DNA of 64,000 nt from Panicum virgatum. Taxonomy: Eukaryota > Streptophyta > Magnoliopsida > Poales > Poaceae. This document shows, in pieces, positions 1 through 11,579 of this stretch. Position numbers and translations under genes: made by a program. Location: the NCBI RefSeq assembly GCF_016808335.1, contig NC_053146.1, positions 40,544,470 to 40,608,469 of the forward strand, read 5' to 3'. Under the pieces are notes generated by a model. It searched no databases. It was given only the letters and a program-made list of their open reading frames with translations, and had not been told where the DNA came from. Numbering within the stretch: position 1 is the first letter of the stretch; each line of letters opens with the position of its first letter.

Positions 1-1059
1 GTTTAAAAGTAACGTCGGTTTAGTTGTCCATAGAGTCGGTTTTTCAGGGATTTTCAGGCTTATACTCACCGGTTAAACCAACAAAGGATTTGGGTTAGCG
101 TCGGTGCAGTTGTCCAGAGAGTTGGTTTTTCAGTTGATCAGTGGACAACTACACTCACCGGTTAAACCGATGATACGTCGGTTAAATTGCCCGAGCTGTA
201 ACGGCTAGTATTTCAAATGGGCAGTTTACATTCATCGATTAAACCGACGATGACTTTTGGAGAGCCGTCGGATTAACCGGCGTTGCGTACTTTTCTGGCA
301 GCTTTTCTCCAACGGCTCTATCCACGTGAGCTGCCTATATATCCCCCTCCAATGGGTCATTTTGAAGTCTCTTGACACCAGGCAACACTCATACACTCAT
401 TCTATTGTTGAGAGCCACCTTGAGCTTCACATTCCACTCATTTGATCATTCAATCATCCAAGAAGCAAGGCTAAGGACTTGAGTAGGGAGAAGCTTGTGT
501 GCATCCGTTTTTGGTGATCGGTTCTTGCTCAAGTGAAGGCCCTAGCTTTTTACTCTTGGTGATTGGCATCACCTAGGCGATCTTGGTGATTAAGGTGTTT
601 CTTGCGGAGCTTGCCAAGTTGATTGTGGGAGCCCGAAGAAGATTGTACGTGGCTTGAGCTCCACCACACCGGGATGGTGAACGGAGACCCTTAGTGAGCA
701 CCCTCGTCTCGGTGACTTGGGAGGTGACAAGACTTTTATTGAGTGACACAACGTGGATTAGGGTGTGTGCCAACACATCGACACCACGGGAAAAAATCCG
801 GTCGTCTCTTGCCCACTCTTTACATTCAAGCACTTACTTTCATGCAATTTATTCATGTGCTTGACTCTAGAGATTATAACTTAGCTCTACCTTGCTTAGC
901 TTTATATCTTGTTGTATCCTTTATAGCTTGTGTAGGTTGCTTAGTTGCCGGTTGGTGAATTGAGCCTTACTAGTATTGCATAGGTTAAGGTTGCTTTATT
1001 TTGTTATAGAAATTTAAAAAGGCCCAATTCACCCCCCTCTTGGTCCATCGATTCTTACA
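1..1059 (+). repeat. 5' LTR of the Sirevirus element, 3' two thirds only
   Basis: Positions 1-1059 repeat about 7515-8581 with scattered differences. The copy ends in TTACA just before the primer-binding site. The full right LTR is about 1.6 kb, so roughly 540 bp of this LTR lie left of the window. It holds several palindromic ACCGGTTAAACCG motifs and a TATA box. Confidence 0.9.
336..342 (+). promoter_or_regulatory. TATA box of the 5' LTR
   Basis: TATATAT occurs in the LTR with a short pyrimidine/purine leader behind it. The matching site in the right LTR is at 7852-7857. It is the likely core promoter of the retrotransposon RNA; the position is consistent but untested. Confidence 0.5.
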
Positions 1060-1061
1060 AT

Positions 1062-1073
1062 TGGTATCAGAGC
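1062..1073 (+). other. Primer-binding site (initiator Met-tRNA)
   Basis: TGGTATCAGAGC starts two bases after the LTR end. It is the usual primer-binding site of plant copia elements, complementary to the 3' end of initiator methionine tRNA. Confidence 0.92.
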
Positions 1074-1115
1074 CTCGTTGCTCATTTGGATCATTAGGCT
1101 TCACCGCCTAGAGCT

Positions 1116-3174
1116 ATGGCCAAGATGGGTGGATCGCCTCCTCACTTCGATGGCAAGAACTTTGCTTATTTGAAAGTTCGCATGGCCGCATATCTTGATG
1201 CGATTGCCCCAAAGTGTGGTTAGCAACAAAGACCGGGTTCACCGGAACTCCCACCCCGGAACAACTCAAGTGGAATGCTAAGGCTAGAAATCCAATTTTC
1301 GAAGCCATTAGTGAGGAAGTCTTTGCTAGAGTTAATGGCATGGACTTGGCAAGTGATATTTGGAAGGAGCTCATTGAAATTCATGAAGGCTCCACCAAAG
1401 TTCGTGAGCAAAAATATCATTTGTTTAGATCTAAGTATGATTCTTTTAAAATGCTAGCTCATGAAAATTGCGATGATATGTATTCTCGCTTGAATGTCAT
1501 TGTCAAGGACATTAATACACTTGAAATATCTAAAATTGGCAGTGGCTCCATCAACCGCAAGATACTCATGCTCCTTCCGAAGCCCAAGTACAACATCATC
1601 AATGCTATGCTTCAAAAGGAGAATCTTGATACGATGGAAGTGGGAGAGCTTGTGGGCGAAATTCGCGCTCATGAAATGGGTATTCTTGATATGTCCGAAG
1701 AGCCAATTTCAAGCAAATCAATCGCTCTCAAAACCAAGGTCAACAAGCACCGCAAGCTCAAGATGATCAAGCAAGAATCAAGCTCAAACAATGAAGAAGA
1801 TGATCGTCATGAAAGCTCATCCGATGATGAAGATGATGGAGAACTTGCTCTCATGATGAGAAAGTTCACATGCTTGAGTGACAAGATCAACAAGAAGGGT
1901 TACAACTTTGACCCTAAAAGAAGAATGTTCCGGCCAAGGGAAGATGTCAAGAACAAAACATACTACAATTGTGGAGAAAAAGGTCACATCTCTCCATGAT
2001 TCAAGCGATGATGATGAAGATGAAAGGAATAACAAAAACAAGAAACTTGGGAAGAAGAAGAGCCATGACAAGAAGACCAAGCTCTTCCCAAAGAAGAAAG
2101 GCAACACCAAGAGAAGCTTCTTGGTGAAAAAAAACAAGAATGGGTGACCGATGTCTCATCAAGTGAAGAATCAAGTGATGAAGAATACATCATCACCATT
2201 GCTCTCACCAATGAAGAACCATTGCTACCTCTACCTCCTATGAGTCTCATGGCAAAAGGTAACATAAAGGTATGTGAGGAGGATAGTGATAGTGATAGTG
2301 ATGATGAGCTTGATCCTAATGAATTTGCTAACCTCATCAATGAGTATACATTCGTCATCAAGAGGGAAAAGGGCAAGGTCAAGCTTCTGCAGAGCACTCA
2401 TGCCAAGCTAGAGCTAGCTCACTCTGATTTGCTTGGCAAGTACAATGACTTGCTCAAAAAGCACCATGAGTCACTTGCACTTGCTAAGTAAGTTGAAGAG
2501 ATTCACAAAAAGCTCAAGCAAGAGCATAGGGAGTTGGCTCACAAATATCAAGAGCTTGAGTTTGCCTATGAAGCAACTGACCCGAGTCTTGAGAACTCTA
2601 TCAATAAAATGTTGAAAAGATCAATGCTTTTACTTCATGTGATGACCTACTCAATGATGCAAATGCTACTAATGTTTTGCCCGAGCTTGCTCCCTCTAGA
2701 GAAAAGGAATTGATGGATTAAGTGGCAAGCCTCAAGAGTAGTGTGGAGAAGCTCTCACGAGGAGAATACATCCACAAGGAAATTCTCTTCAACAATGCTC
2801 GTGACTATGGCAAGAGAGGTCTTGGTTCATTTCTGGAGCCAAACCAAGGCACTACTCCTTCTCCGGAGATCAAGACTAGCTTCATTAAAGAAGTTGGATC
2901 ATATTGTCAACATTTGCAAGTCACCGGGCACCACACTAGGGAGTGTCCCATGCCATCACTTCATTTCCCTACTTTACCTAAAAATTACTCGTCTATGCAT
3001 CAAAATAACAATTTTCTTTTGAGTAAGGTAAAGGGCAAGGTGAAGGCCAAATTCATTGGCAAGCTCACAAAGGAAGCAAAGAAGAAGCTCCCCAAGCAAC
3101 TTTGGGTCCCCAAAGCTCTTGTCACACATATGCAAGGCCTAAAGCTCGTTTGGGTTCCAAAAACTAAAAAATGA
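1116..3174 (+). pseudogene. gag: Sirevirus gag, frameshifted
   Basis: The ATG at 1116 opens a typical copia Gag N-terminus (GGSPPHFDGKNF), which hits TAG at about 1210 through a frameshift. The reading continues in another frame to 1999 with a UBN2-type Gag domain. It stops inside the first zinc knuckle, which reads YYNCGEKGHISP; the first Cys is now Tyr and the last Cys is lost to a frameshift. Further pieces follow at about 1985-2147 (Lys/Asp-rich), 2144-2491 and 2722-3174. The last holds a worn second knuckle (CQHLQVTGHHTREC). The product would package element RNA in virus-like particles, but this copy cannot make it. Confidence 0.85.
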
Positions 3175-3186
3175 TTCTCATGTGTG

Positions 3187-4673
3187 TAGGTGAACTACAA
3201 AGCTGGTGGAAAACATTGGGTACTTGATAGCGATTGCTCTCAACACATGACCGGCAATGATAGCATGTTCACCTCTCTTGAAGACCCCGGCGATCATGAA
3301 CATGTCACCTATGGTGATAACTCAAGGGGGAAGTTTTAGGTTTGGGTAGAATAGCAATTTCTAAAGATTTATCTATTTCTAATGTCTTGTTTGTAGAATC
3401 ACTTAGTTTTAATCTTATTTCAATTGCTCAATTATGAGATCTTGGACTAACGTGTACCTTTGACGAGAATGGTGTTGTAGTAACCTTTGAAGAAGATAAG
3501 TCATTGGTATTTACGGGGTTTAGGCATGGCAACATTTACTTGGTGGATTTCTCTTCAAAGCAAATAAGCTCCATGACATGCCTCTTCACCAAGTCGTCTC
3601 TTGGGTGGCTTTGGCATAGAAGAATTGCTCATATTGGCATGAGCAACCTCAAGAAAGCCCACAAGAGAGGGATGATCACCGGCTTGAAGTATGTCACCTT
3701 TGACAAGAACAAACTATGTAGTGCATGTCAAGCCGGAAAGCAAGTTGCAACACATCATCCCATCAAGACGATGTTGTCTACCTCCAAGCCGCTCGAGCTA
3801 ATTCACATGGATCTTTTTGGTCCAACCACATACAAGAGTATTGGTGGTAACCTCTATTGCCTAGTAATCGTTGATGATTTTTCACGTTATACTTGGGTCA
3901 TGTTTCTAGGCGATAAGAGTGAAACTCCGGAAGTCTTCAAGACATTTGCAAGAAGAGCTCAAAGGGAGTACAACTCCCCAATTGTGAAGATCCGGAGTGA
4001 CAACGGCACCGAGTTCAAGAATATGAAGATTGAAGAATGGTACGATGAAGAGGGTATCAAGCATGAGTTTTCCGCCACCTACATACCTCAACAAAAAGGA
4101 GTGGTGGAAAGAAAGAACAAAACACTAATAACTCTAGCAAGAGCAATGTTGGATGATTATGGAACGTCCGAGAGGTTTTGGGCGGAAGCAATCAATACGG
4201 CTTGCCATGCATCCAACCGGGTGTATCTCCACCGACTCCTCAAGAAAACGCCATATGAACTCATCACCGGGAAGAAACCAAACATCTCCTACTTTCGAGT
4301 CTTTGGTTGCAAATGCTTCATTTATAAGAAGAAAAGGCTCAGTAAGTTTGAGAGTAGATGTGATGAAGGATTCTTTCTTGGTTATGCATCAAACTCCAAA
4401 GCATATAGAGTATTCAATGAAACCTCCGGGTTAGTTGAAGAAACATGTGATGTGGAGTTTGATGAATCTAATGGCTCCCAAGAGGAGGTTATTGACTATG
4501 ACAATGTAGGTGATGAGGAGATTGAAGAAGCTTTGAAGAAGATGTCCATTGGGGATATCAAGCCGGAAGAGGTGCATGAAGGCAATTTTCAAGGGGGAGG
4601 ACCTTCCTCGTCTACACCAAGCACCTCCATGGCACCCCAAGTGGATGAAGATAAAGAAAAATATGATCTATAA
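3187..4673 (+). pseudogene. pol: Sirevirus protease remnant and integrase
   Basis: The aspartic protease motif is visible at about 3210-3260 as WVLDSDCSQHMTG. The catalytic triplet is DSD rather than the usual DSG, and stops follow. From 3504 an open frame of 389 codons encodes integrase. It has the His-His/Cys-Cys zinc region (WHRRIAHIGM, then CSACQAGK) and the DDE core, with Asp in HMDLFGP, Asp in RSDNGTEF and Glu in GVVERKN. An acidic linker ends the frame at 4673. The integrase domain itself looks complete; it would insert element cDNA into the host chromosome. Confidence 0.88.
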
Positions 4674-5158
4674 TCTCAAGAAAGTGTTCCAACACCAACA
4701 CCCCAAGTGCAAGAACAAGAAGAGAAAAATATTCCACCACAAGCACAAAGTCATCCATGATCCATCTCTACAAACATCCACGCATGCACCACTAGTGAAG
4801 CATGGTCGTATCTTCAAGGATCATCCAATTGATCAAATCATTGGGAGTCCTTCCAAGGGAGTAAGAACTCATTCTAAGCATGCTTCATTTTGCGAACATT
4901 ACTCGTTTGTTTCTTGTATTGAACCCACTAGCATAGAGGAAGCGCTTGAGGACTCGGATTGGGTGATGACCATGCAAGAAGAATTGAACAACTTCACCCG
5001 CAATGAAGTTTGGGTCCTCGAAGCTCCTCCGAAAGACAAGAACATCATTGGCACTAAGTGGGTCTTCCAAAACAAGCAAGATGAACATGGGGTGATGATA
5101 CGCAATAAAGCAAGACTTGTGGCAAAAGGGTTCTCTCAAGTCGAAGGGAATTCGAGAT
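4674..5158 (+). pseudogene. pol: N-terminal part of reverse transcriptase, core deleted
   Basis: A frame running through 5166 carries the start of a copia reverse transcriptase: EEALEDSDWVMTMQEELNNF, then GTKWVFQNKQDEHG and ARLVAKGFSQVEG. The sequence then jumps at about 5150 straight to the C-terminal part of the domain. The region that should hold the catalytic YVDD motif is missing, so the enzyme is dead. Confidence 0.85.
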
Positions 5159-5970
5159 GTCCATGATTGGCGAATTGACCTTCTTTCTTGGTTTTCAAGT
5201 CAAACAATTGAAGGAAGGGACATTCATCTATCAAGAAAAATATACGAAAGATATCTTGAAGAAGTTCAAGATGGATGAATGCAAGCCGATCAAGACACCC
5301 ATGGCAACCAATGGGCATCTCGACTTGGATGTGGATGGTAAACCGGTTGATCAATCCCTCTATCATTCTATGATAGGGCCTTTGCTTTACCTTACCGCAT
5401 CTAGGCCCGACATAATGTTTAGTGTGTGCTTGTGTGCCCGCTTTCAAGCAAACCCAAAGGAATCACACCTCTCAGCTGTGAATAGGATCCTTCGGTATCT
5501 CAAGCACACCCCAAGCATAGGCTTGTGGTACCCCAAGGGCGCTAGCTTAGATCTCTTGGGATACTCGGACTCGGATTTTGCCGGAAGCCGTGTGGATCGC
5601 AAGAGTACCTCCGGGGGTTGCCACTTGCTTGGGCGTTCTCTAGTTTCTTGGTCAAGTAAGAAGCAAAATTCTGTGGCTTTGCCCACCGCGGAAGCGGAAT
5701 ATATAGCAGCCGGTGCATGTTGTGCCCAAATCCTATATATGAAGCAAACCCTTTTGGACTTTGGTGTGAAACTAGTTTGGGTTCCGCTTCTTTCTGACAA
5801 TAAAAGTGCCGTAAAAATTGCCAAAAATCCGGTTCAACACTCTCGCGCAAAGCACATTGATATTCGCCATCACTTCTTGCGTGATCATGAAGCTAAAGGA
5901 GACATATCTCTTCAAGGTGTGAGATCCGAGGAGCAATTGGTGGATATTTTCACAAAACCTTTAGACGAGA
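5157..5970 (+). pseudogene. pol: C-terminal reverse transcriptase and RNase H of pol
   Basis: The open frame encodes the end of the polymerase (GELTFFLGFQVKQ, PIKTPMATNGHLD) followed by copia RNase H. Its acidic residues lie in GYSDSDFAGS, AEAEYIAAG and SDNKSAVKIA, and the block AKHIDIRHHFLRDH follows. The normal pol end is cut at KPLDE (about 5967), where the sequence joins a different region out of frame. This suggests a second internal deletion. Confidence 0.87.
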
Positions 5971-6665
5971 GCCCGGCTCACTGCCATCCAGAGGGAGGCT
6001 GCTCTAGAGCGAGCTGCATTTGAGGAGCGGTTTGTCGGCCTACTTGACAGAGTTACTCAGAGGACAGACGCTCAGTTTCAGCAGATGCAGCAGGGCATGA
6101 TGGCAATGTTCGGCATGATCACACAGCTATACTCTCACTCCGGACTAGCCCCGCAGCAGCCAGGTCTTCAAGGTATGGGAGCACCTACACTTACAGTCAC
6201 TCCAGCTCCAGCCTCTACTGCAGCTCCAGCTTCTTCGACGACACTGGAGACCACATTCTCGTTGTCCGCACTTCTTGGGTCTGCCAGTCGTCAGATCTTC
6301 TCGCCACTGCAGCGACTACGCTTTCTCAGGACTCACCGTCAGTGGTTCAGTCAGTCGCCCTCCCCATCGTACCACAGGCACTACCTTCAGGGGGAGGAGG
6401 AGGAGAGTAGTCCCTACTTCCACAGTTGACACAGCCAGCAGTCTCAGCAGTCACGTCTTCAGATGCTGACACCTCTTCTGTTGACCCGATTACGACTTCT
6501 ACGGATCCTCTCCTAGGCAGTGCCAGCACGAGAGCCTCCATGACAGCTACACCTCCAGTCAGCTCGAACCCACAGCTCTCGTCCATCACCGAGGGTTCTC
6601 CGTCCGACGACGACGACGACGACATGGACCGCTTCCTCACCGTGCCGCGACAGCAGGACCCGTAG
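5971..6665 (+). pseudogene. Env-like third ORF of the Sirevirus, frameshifted
   Basis: A stop-free frame from about 5965 encodes a Glu/Ala/Gln-rich, probably coiled-coil stretch (ALERAAFEERFVGLLDRV, then QFQQMQQGMMAMFGM). A Pro/Ala/Ser-rich part follows to 6429. The C-terminus moves to another frame (6426-6665) with a run of six Asp and ends in TVPRQQDP. Position after pol and this composition fit the env-like ORF of Sireviruses. Its function is not known, and the assignment rests on position and composition only. Confidence 0.55.
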
Positions 6666-6690
6666 CTCGCCTTTTTGGTGCTTTGATGCC

Positions 6691-6977
6691 AAAGGGGGAG
6701 AGAGTTAGGGGGAGTCACAGAGGAGTTGGAGTCAGGGGGAGGGTAGAGCTAGCAGAGTTGATCGTAGATGCCAGTACATGTTTGTTGTATCTTTATTGGC
6801 TTTTAGTTCATGGACATGTATATTAGACTCTTGTGCGTGTTGCTCTTTATGACATGTCTATGGATTCTGTTCGAGCCTTCGTGCTCTTTGTGCGTTTCTT
6901 TTCGCGCGTTAATCTTTCTTGCTTTACTCGTTTAAGTTATTGTTTATGTCATCATCAATCACCAAAAAGGAGGAGAT
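6691..6977 (+). promoter_or_regulatory. Multiplied polypurine tracts
   Basis: GGGGGAG-type purine runs occur at about 6691-6702, 6707-6714 and 6734-6745. A final purine tract (AAAAAGGAGGAGA) lies directly before the right LTR at about 6964-6976. Repeated tracts of this kind are a Sirevirus hallmark. The last one would prime plus-strand DNA synthesis. Confidence 0.75.
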
Positions 6978-6978
6978 T

Positions 6979-8581
6979 GAAAGCATCTAGGCCCTCACGG
7001 TAAGTTTCGGTGATTAATGACAACTATTATTGTGACTAATGAGTTTGTGCAGCTTAATTAAATCTTATCGCTCATTGGATCATATGTTAAAGAGGCCCCT
7101 AAATTTCATTATTCAAAAAGGCGATCTCGGTATTCAACTCAAGTATATAACAAGACTAAGGATCTTTCTAGTCCTAAGTGTCGCAAGGTTGAGAAGGACA
7201 CTTAGGTTAGTATAGGTTTTATAGTTTTATAGAGGTCGCACTATTAAGAGGGGTTAAGGCCAAGTAACTTGAGCATGGACATGATCAATCAAAAATGGAT
7301 GCACACATTGGTCACTCAGGTTCTTGGAAGCTCAAATAAGTGCTATTCAGTTCATATCTCAAGAATATTTGGATTTCATTCAAGACTCAGATTAGAAAAA
7401 GCAAAATCAAGAAAAAGTCTTATCACCGGTTTAACCGACGACATCAATTTTCTATACATCAGTTAAACGCAGTTGCTGAAGTCTGGACACAGTGTTCACC
7501 GGATTAACCGTCGATGTTTAAAATTAACGTCGGTTCAGTTGTCCAGAGAGTCGGTTTTTCAGAGGGTTTTCAGGCTTACACTCACCGGTTAAACCGACAA
7601 AGGATTTGAGTTAGCGTCGGTGCAATTGTCCAGAGAGTTGGTTTTTTAGTTGATCAGTGGACAACTACACTCACCGGTTAAACCAATGATACGTCGGTTA
7701 AATTGCCCGAGCTGTAACGGCTAGTATTTCAAATGGGCAGTTTACATTCATCGGTTAAACCGACGATGACTTTTGGAGGGCCGTCGGATTAACCGGCGTT
7801 GTGTACTTTTCTGGCAGCTTTTCTCCAACGGCTCTATCCACGTGAGCTGCCTATATACCCCCCTCCAATGGGTCATTTTGAAGTCTCTTGACACCAGGCA
7901 ACACTCATACACTCATTCTATTGTTGAGAGCCACCTTGAGCTTCACATTCCACTCATTTGATCATTCAATCATCCAAGAAGCAAGGCTAAGGACTTGAGT
8001 AGGGAAAAGCTTGTGTGCATCCATTCTTGGTGATCGGTTCTTGCTCAAGTGAAGGCTCTAGCTTGTTACTCTTGGTGATTGGCATCACCTAGACGATCTT
8101 GGTGATTGAGGTGTTTCTTGCGGAGCTTGCCAAGTTGATTGTGGGAGCCCGAAGAAGATTGTACGTGGCTTGAGCTCCACCACGACGGGATGGTGAACGG
8201 AGACTCTTAGTGAGCACCCTCGTCTCGGTGACTTGGGAGGTGACAAGACTTTTAGTGAGTGTCACAACGTGGATTAGGGGTGTGTGCCAACACATCGACA
8301 CCACGGGAAAAAATCCGGTCATCTCTTGCCCACTCTTTACATTCAAGCACTTACTTTCATGCAATTTATTCATGTGCTTGACCCTAGAGATCATAACTTA
8401 GCTCTACCTTGCTTAGCTTTATATCTTGTTGTATCCTTTATATCTTGTGTAGGTTGCTTAGTTTGCCAGTTGGTGAATTGAGGCTTACTAGTATTGCATA
8501 GGTTAAGATTGCTTTATTTTGTTTTAGAAAATTGAAAATGGCCCAATTCACCCCCCTCCTCTTGGTCCATCGATCCTTACA
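6979..8581 (+). repeat. 3' LTR of the Sirevirus element, complete
   Basis: It runs from TGAAAGCATCTAG after the purine tract to CGATCCTTACA (TG...CA), about 1.6 kb. At least six palindromic motifs of the type CACCGGTTAAACCGAC lie between 7420 and 7800, as is known for Sirevirus LTRs. A TATA box lies at 7852-7857. The flank starts GCGCA, the expected target duplication. Confidence 0.9.
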
Positions 8582-9049
8582 GCGCATCCGCCACCCCCCG
8601 CGCCGTGCGGAACCCGCAACCGCGTCGCCCCAGTGTGCGCCTGCGGCGGTCACCGACGATCGTGCTGCCCCGATCGCGCGTGCGTCCGCTCCCCCAACCG
8701 CGCCGCTGGTGGAGGCCGAGGCAGGCCCGCCGCCGTCGGCCTGCTCCGGCTTGCGGCGGTATGCGGTGACCAGCAACGCGGCGAGTGCGGCGAGCGCGGA
8801 CGCATCAAGCCCATGGCGGGTGCTCCTGCCCAAGGAGCCGAAGGAGCGGTGGACGCCCAAGGACAAGCCGCCCCGGCCGTGTGCCACGAACTGGTAGAGG
8901 AGGAGACGGAGGAGGAAGAAGACGACGGCGAGGATGGCGAGGATGACGATGGTCGTGAGCAGGTCGGGGGCGCGGTGGTGCGGGCTTCGCGCGACGGCAG
9001 CACAGTTGCCACCTCGCGGATGCACGCAGAGGGGGCGACAGTGCTTCAA
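8582..9049 (-). pseudogene. Fragment of an ATL-type RING-H2 E3 ubiquitin ligase gene
   Basis: The - strand frame from the ATG at 9049 has a hydrophobic segment (LLTTIVILAILAVVFFLLRL) at about residues 29-48. The block STRHGLDASALAALA comes next. A membrane segment followed by a GLD motif is the layout of ATL ubiquitin ligases. The RING-H2 zinc finger should follow, but no Cys/His pattern is readable in any frame before the retrotransposon boundary at 8581. The rest of the gene may lie on the far side of the retrotransposon, left of the window, or may be lost. The region is GC-rich, unlike its surroundings. The identification is a motif-level inference. Confidence 0.45.
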
Positions 9050-9645
9050 TGGCGCCTCCAGGTCCTGCTACCGGCATAGATCAAGGACCTCGGTCCTCGA
9101 AGACGAGACGGATGCCGTCGCGGCTGTCGATGGTGACAGGCATGCACGACTGGAGCAGGACGCTCTCCACGACGCAGTGCATGTCCTCCTGCACCTCCCG
9201 CATGGTGAGCGCGGCATTGGGACGACACGCACGCATCGCTGCCGCCGCAGCGGCCTCCAGCTCGGGCAGCTCCAGGGCCTCCCCGGAGGGCGCGACGCGG
9301 ACCGGCGGCGAGGCGGCACGGCAGGGCGCGGCCCGACGACAGAGCGAGGCCACGGTGGAGGCGGTGAGGGGCCACTGCGGGGTGCGGGTCGGCGGCGGCG
9401 TTGGGAGGAGGCGGTGCAGACCGGTGGCGAGGGGCCATGGCGAGGCGCGGGCTGGTGGTGGCATGGACGGCGTCGAGGGCCACGGCAGGACGCGAGGAGG
9501 TGGTGGCGCAGGGCCTAGGCGGAGGCGGCTTGGACCGGCGGCGAGGGGCCGCGGCGAGGCGCGGGCTGGCGGCGTCGAGGCCGTAGAGGTGCAGCAGCGA
9601 TAGAAGTGGGGAAGAGGATGTCATGTGGGCTCCAATAAAGGGCAA
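9050..9645. other. GC-rich block with overlapping ORFs, unidentified
   Basis: Long ORFs are open on both strands because of the base composition. One - strand frame (9081-9464) ends in a less biased stretch ([20 protein letters not shown]) that might be real coding sequence, but I do not recognise it. An imperfect repeat of about 45 bp (GGCGAGGGGCC followed by GGCGAGGCGCGGGCTGG) occurs at about 9423 and 9537. Confidence 0.3.
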
Positions 9646-9685
9646 AATGGCCCTTTTACCTAACCTCTCAGCTGCAAATAATTAG

Positions 9686-9812
9686 TTTATTCCATGCAGT
9701 GTGCTGTAGACCAAGTTGCACTTTGGTGATGTGGTGGAGACAAAATTGGCTTTGATGGTGTGTTCCGCACAAAACTGCATTTTGATGGTGTGTTGTGGAC
9801 AAATTTCCCTAT
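9686..9812. repeat. Short imperfect tandem repeat, three units
   Basis: Three units of about 35 bp contain TTTGGTGATGTGGTGGAGAC, then TTTGATGGTGTGTTCCGCAC, then TTTGATGGTGTGTTGTGGAC, each followed by AAA and a T-rich half. No coding function is visible. Confidence 0.55.
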
Positions 9813-10600
9813 TCTGATAGGCAACATATATACATTTGGCCGTGTAGAGATATAGAAAAACTAATCAGCAACTGTAGATATATGCTACAATTTGAACAAA
9901 GTAATACCTCTTATTATCTAGTCTTAGACACAAGTCATTCACATGGTCTTTACAATTTTGACCTCTATATTGTTGTCATTCTTTTGATAAAATTACATTT
10001 GGTGTTAAATATTTGCCAAGGTTAAATCATTCATGAGATTTGATTTACATGTTAAGATCACGAATTCAAACAACTTAGTATAGAACCAAGGTGATCACTA
10101 ATAAAGAAAAAAAATAGTAAGATTCTAGACATCAATATGGTCTCTAAAATGACATGCTAGAATAGCACTTTATTTTTGTGGTTTAGGAATTAGTTTTTAC
10201 TTTTTTCAAAAAGCACCATTTTTTAACACAAGTATATGTATCAATACTTGGGTTAAACCATTTGGCACAATATGGTTGTTAGGGAACGCTAAACCCCATC
10301 CTAATACGGTTGAGGAGTCTCCTGGAACCCAGCGAGAGTGCTCCGGGGAGTGCCAATCCCTACTCTAATGAGGTACCCATCCTATATATATGTACATATA
10401 TATTGATATGCATATACAAGTCTATCACACTACAAGATCTTAAAATATTCTAAATAGAAATAATTAAAGTGCACACACCAAATCTTCAATCAAGTAGGTA
10501 CATATTGTTCCAAGATATCCAGGATGCAAATGTTCAATTGCATGCCTACATTGCATCCTGCAGGGTACTGAACAAAGTTGACATCACCAATCTTGTACCC
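9813..10600. other. AT-rich stretch without a recognised feature
   Basis: Only short ORFs occur. A CACTACAAGA string at 10428 resembles a CACTA terminus but could not be paired with a 3' end. Confidence 0.5.
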
Positions 10601-11579
10601 TCATTCTGTTGTAAATAAAAAAATCAAAGCATGAATAAGTGCCCAGTTATTTGCTTCACATCCACAAGGAAGTGCTTTACCATAGACGGTGAACATTGGT
10701 TCCACGGCAGGAGACGGGGTAGATCGAACTTCAATAGAAGTTTGGTACAGGCCTTCCCTAGTGCGTGGTGTCCTGGATTCGTACCAAAGATAACCCAACC
10801 TCTCCAAGGCTTGACATAAAATCTGTTGTAAACTCATCACTATGAAGGTGTTAACAAACATATCTTGCAATGGAGATGGAAGATAAATATTATGAACTGC
10901 ATCACATAGTCAAAAAAAGTACCATAATATTCTTAAATTAACAAGAACTCACATACCATGTCATTTTGATTTCTTGTGCAAGTCTCTTATAGAGTGTAAC
11001 ACATGTTTATTCTTTTGAAGCGCTTTCATTTTGAACCATAAAAAGTCTGGAATTAGATAATCATGCCTCTCAAGTTTTAAAAGGCAAGCTTCCATGGCTC
11101 TTCTTTCATAAGTTATCTGAATAGGTGATTCTTTACCACTAGCCACTATTTGACTAGATCTTCTCTTGCTGGTTCTCAAAAGAGATTGTTAATTTCTTGA
11201 ACTGTTGGTGTTTCATGGTTTCCATCTAAGGAGGTGTACCACCTAGGCATTTCAGTACCTCGGCAAGCCATGTAAACACATCGATCCGCTGCATTTAGAG
11301 GTAATGTAACATTAATAAGGATTACAACATTCTTAACAAGAAAAAATGATCTTACTATTCCTAAAGCTGGTACGGTTGGTTGAGGATATCGAGTTGGCCT
11401 AGTCCTGTTGACTCTACTGAACGTAATGCCAGGAGGGCGAGCCTTGGGCAAAGGGTAATCCTGAGTCCCCCTCCACTACCCATGAAATGACCGACAGTAC
11501 CACGATCCAATCTACCACTACCAAAGCCATGATTTTCCATATGCCTATTCATTACCAATTTCATGGAAATGTTATGCAA
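10601..11579 (-). pseudogene. Remnant of a spliced - strand gene, unidentified
   Basis: Read on the - strand, an N-terminal piece (11361-11579, with GRLDRGTVGHFMGSGGG) leads to a frame with RVNRTRPTRYPQPTVPALGI. A good intron follows, GTAAGATC...AAATGCAG, at about 11291-11362. After it comes ADRCVYMACRGTEMPRWYTS, then a block with ERRAMEACLLKLERHDYLIP (10961-11179) and a last piece with QALERLGYLWYESRTPRTRE (10601-10870). Frames shift between the pieces. I do not recognise the family. It may be a transposon-carried gene, because a CACTA end lies 1.2 kb away. Confidence 0.35.

Larger units (their letters stand above)
1..8581 (+). mobile_element. Ty1/copia LTR retrotransposon, Sirevirus type, 5' end cut by window
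   Basis: The order LTR, primer-binding site, gag, protease, integrase, reverse transcriptase, RNase H, extra ORF, polypurine tracts, LTR is that of a copia element. Three traits point to the Sirevirus genus: the extra env-like ORF after pol, several GGGGGAG purine motifs in the 3' non-coding part, and LTRs rich in palindromes of the form ACCGGTTAAACCG. Frameshifts, stops and at least two internal deletions make it non-autonomous. The two LTR parts differ at many scattered sites, so the insertion is not very recent. The 5-bp target duplication (expected GCGCA) cannot be checked because the left end lies outside the window. Confidence 0.9.
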
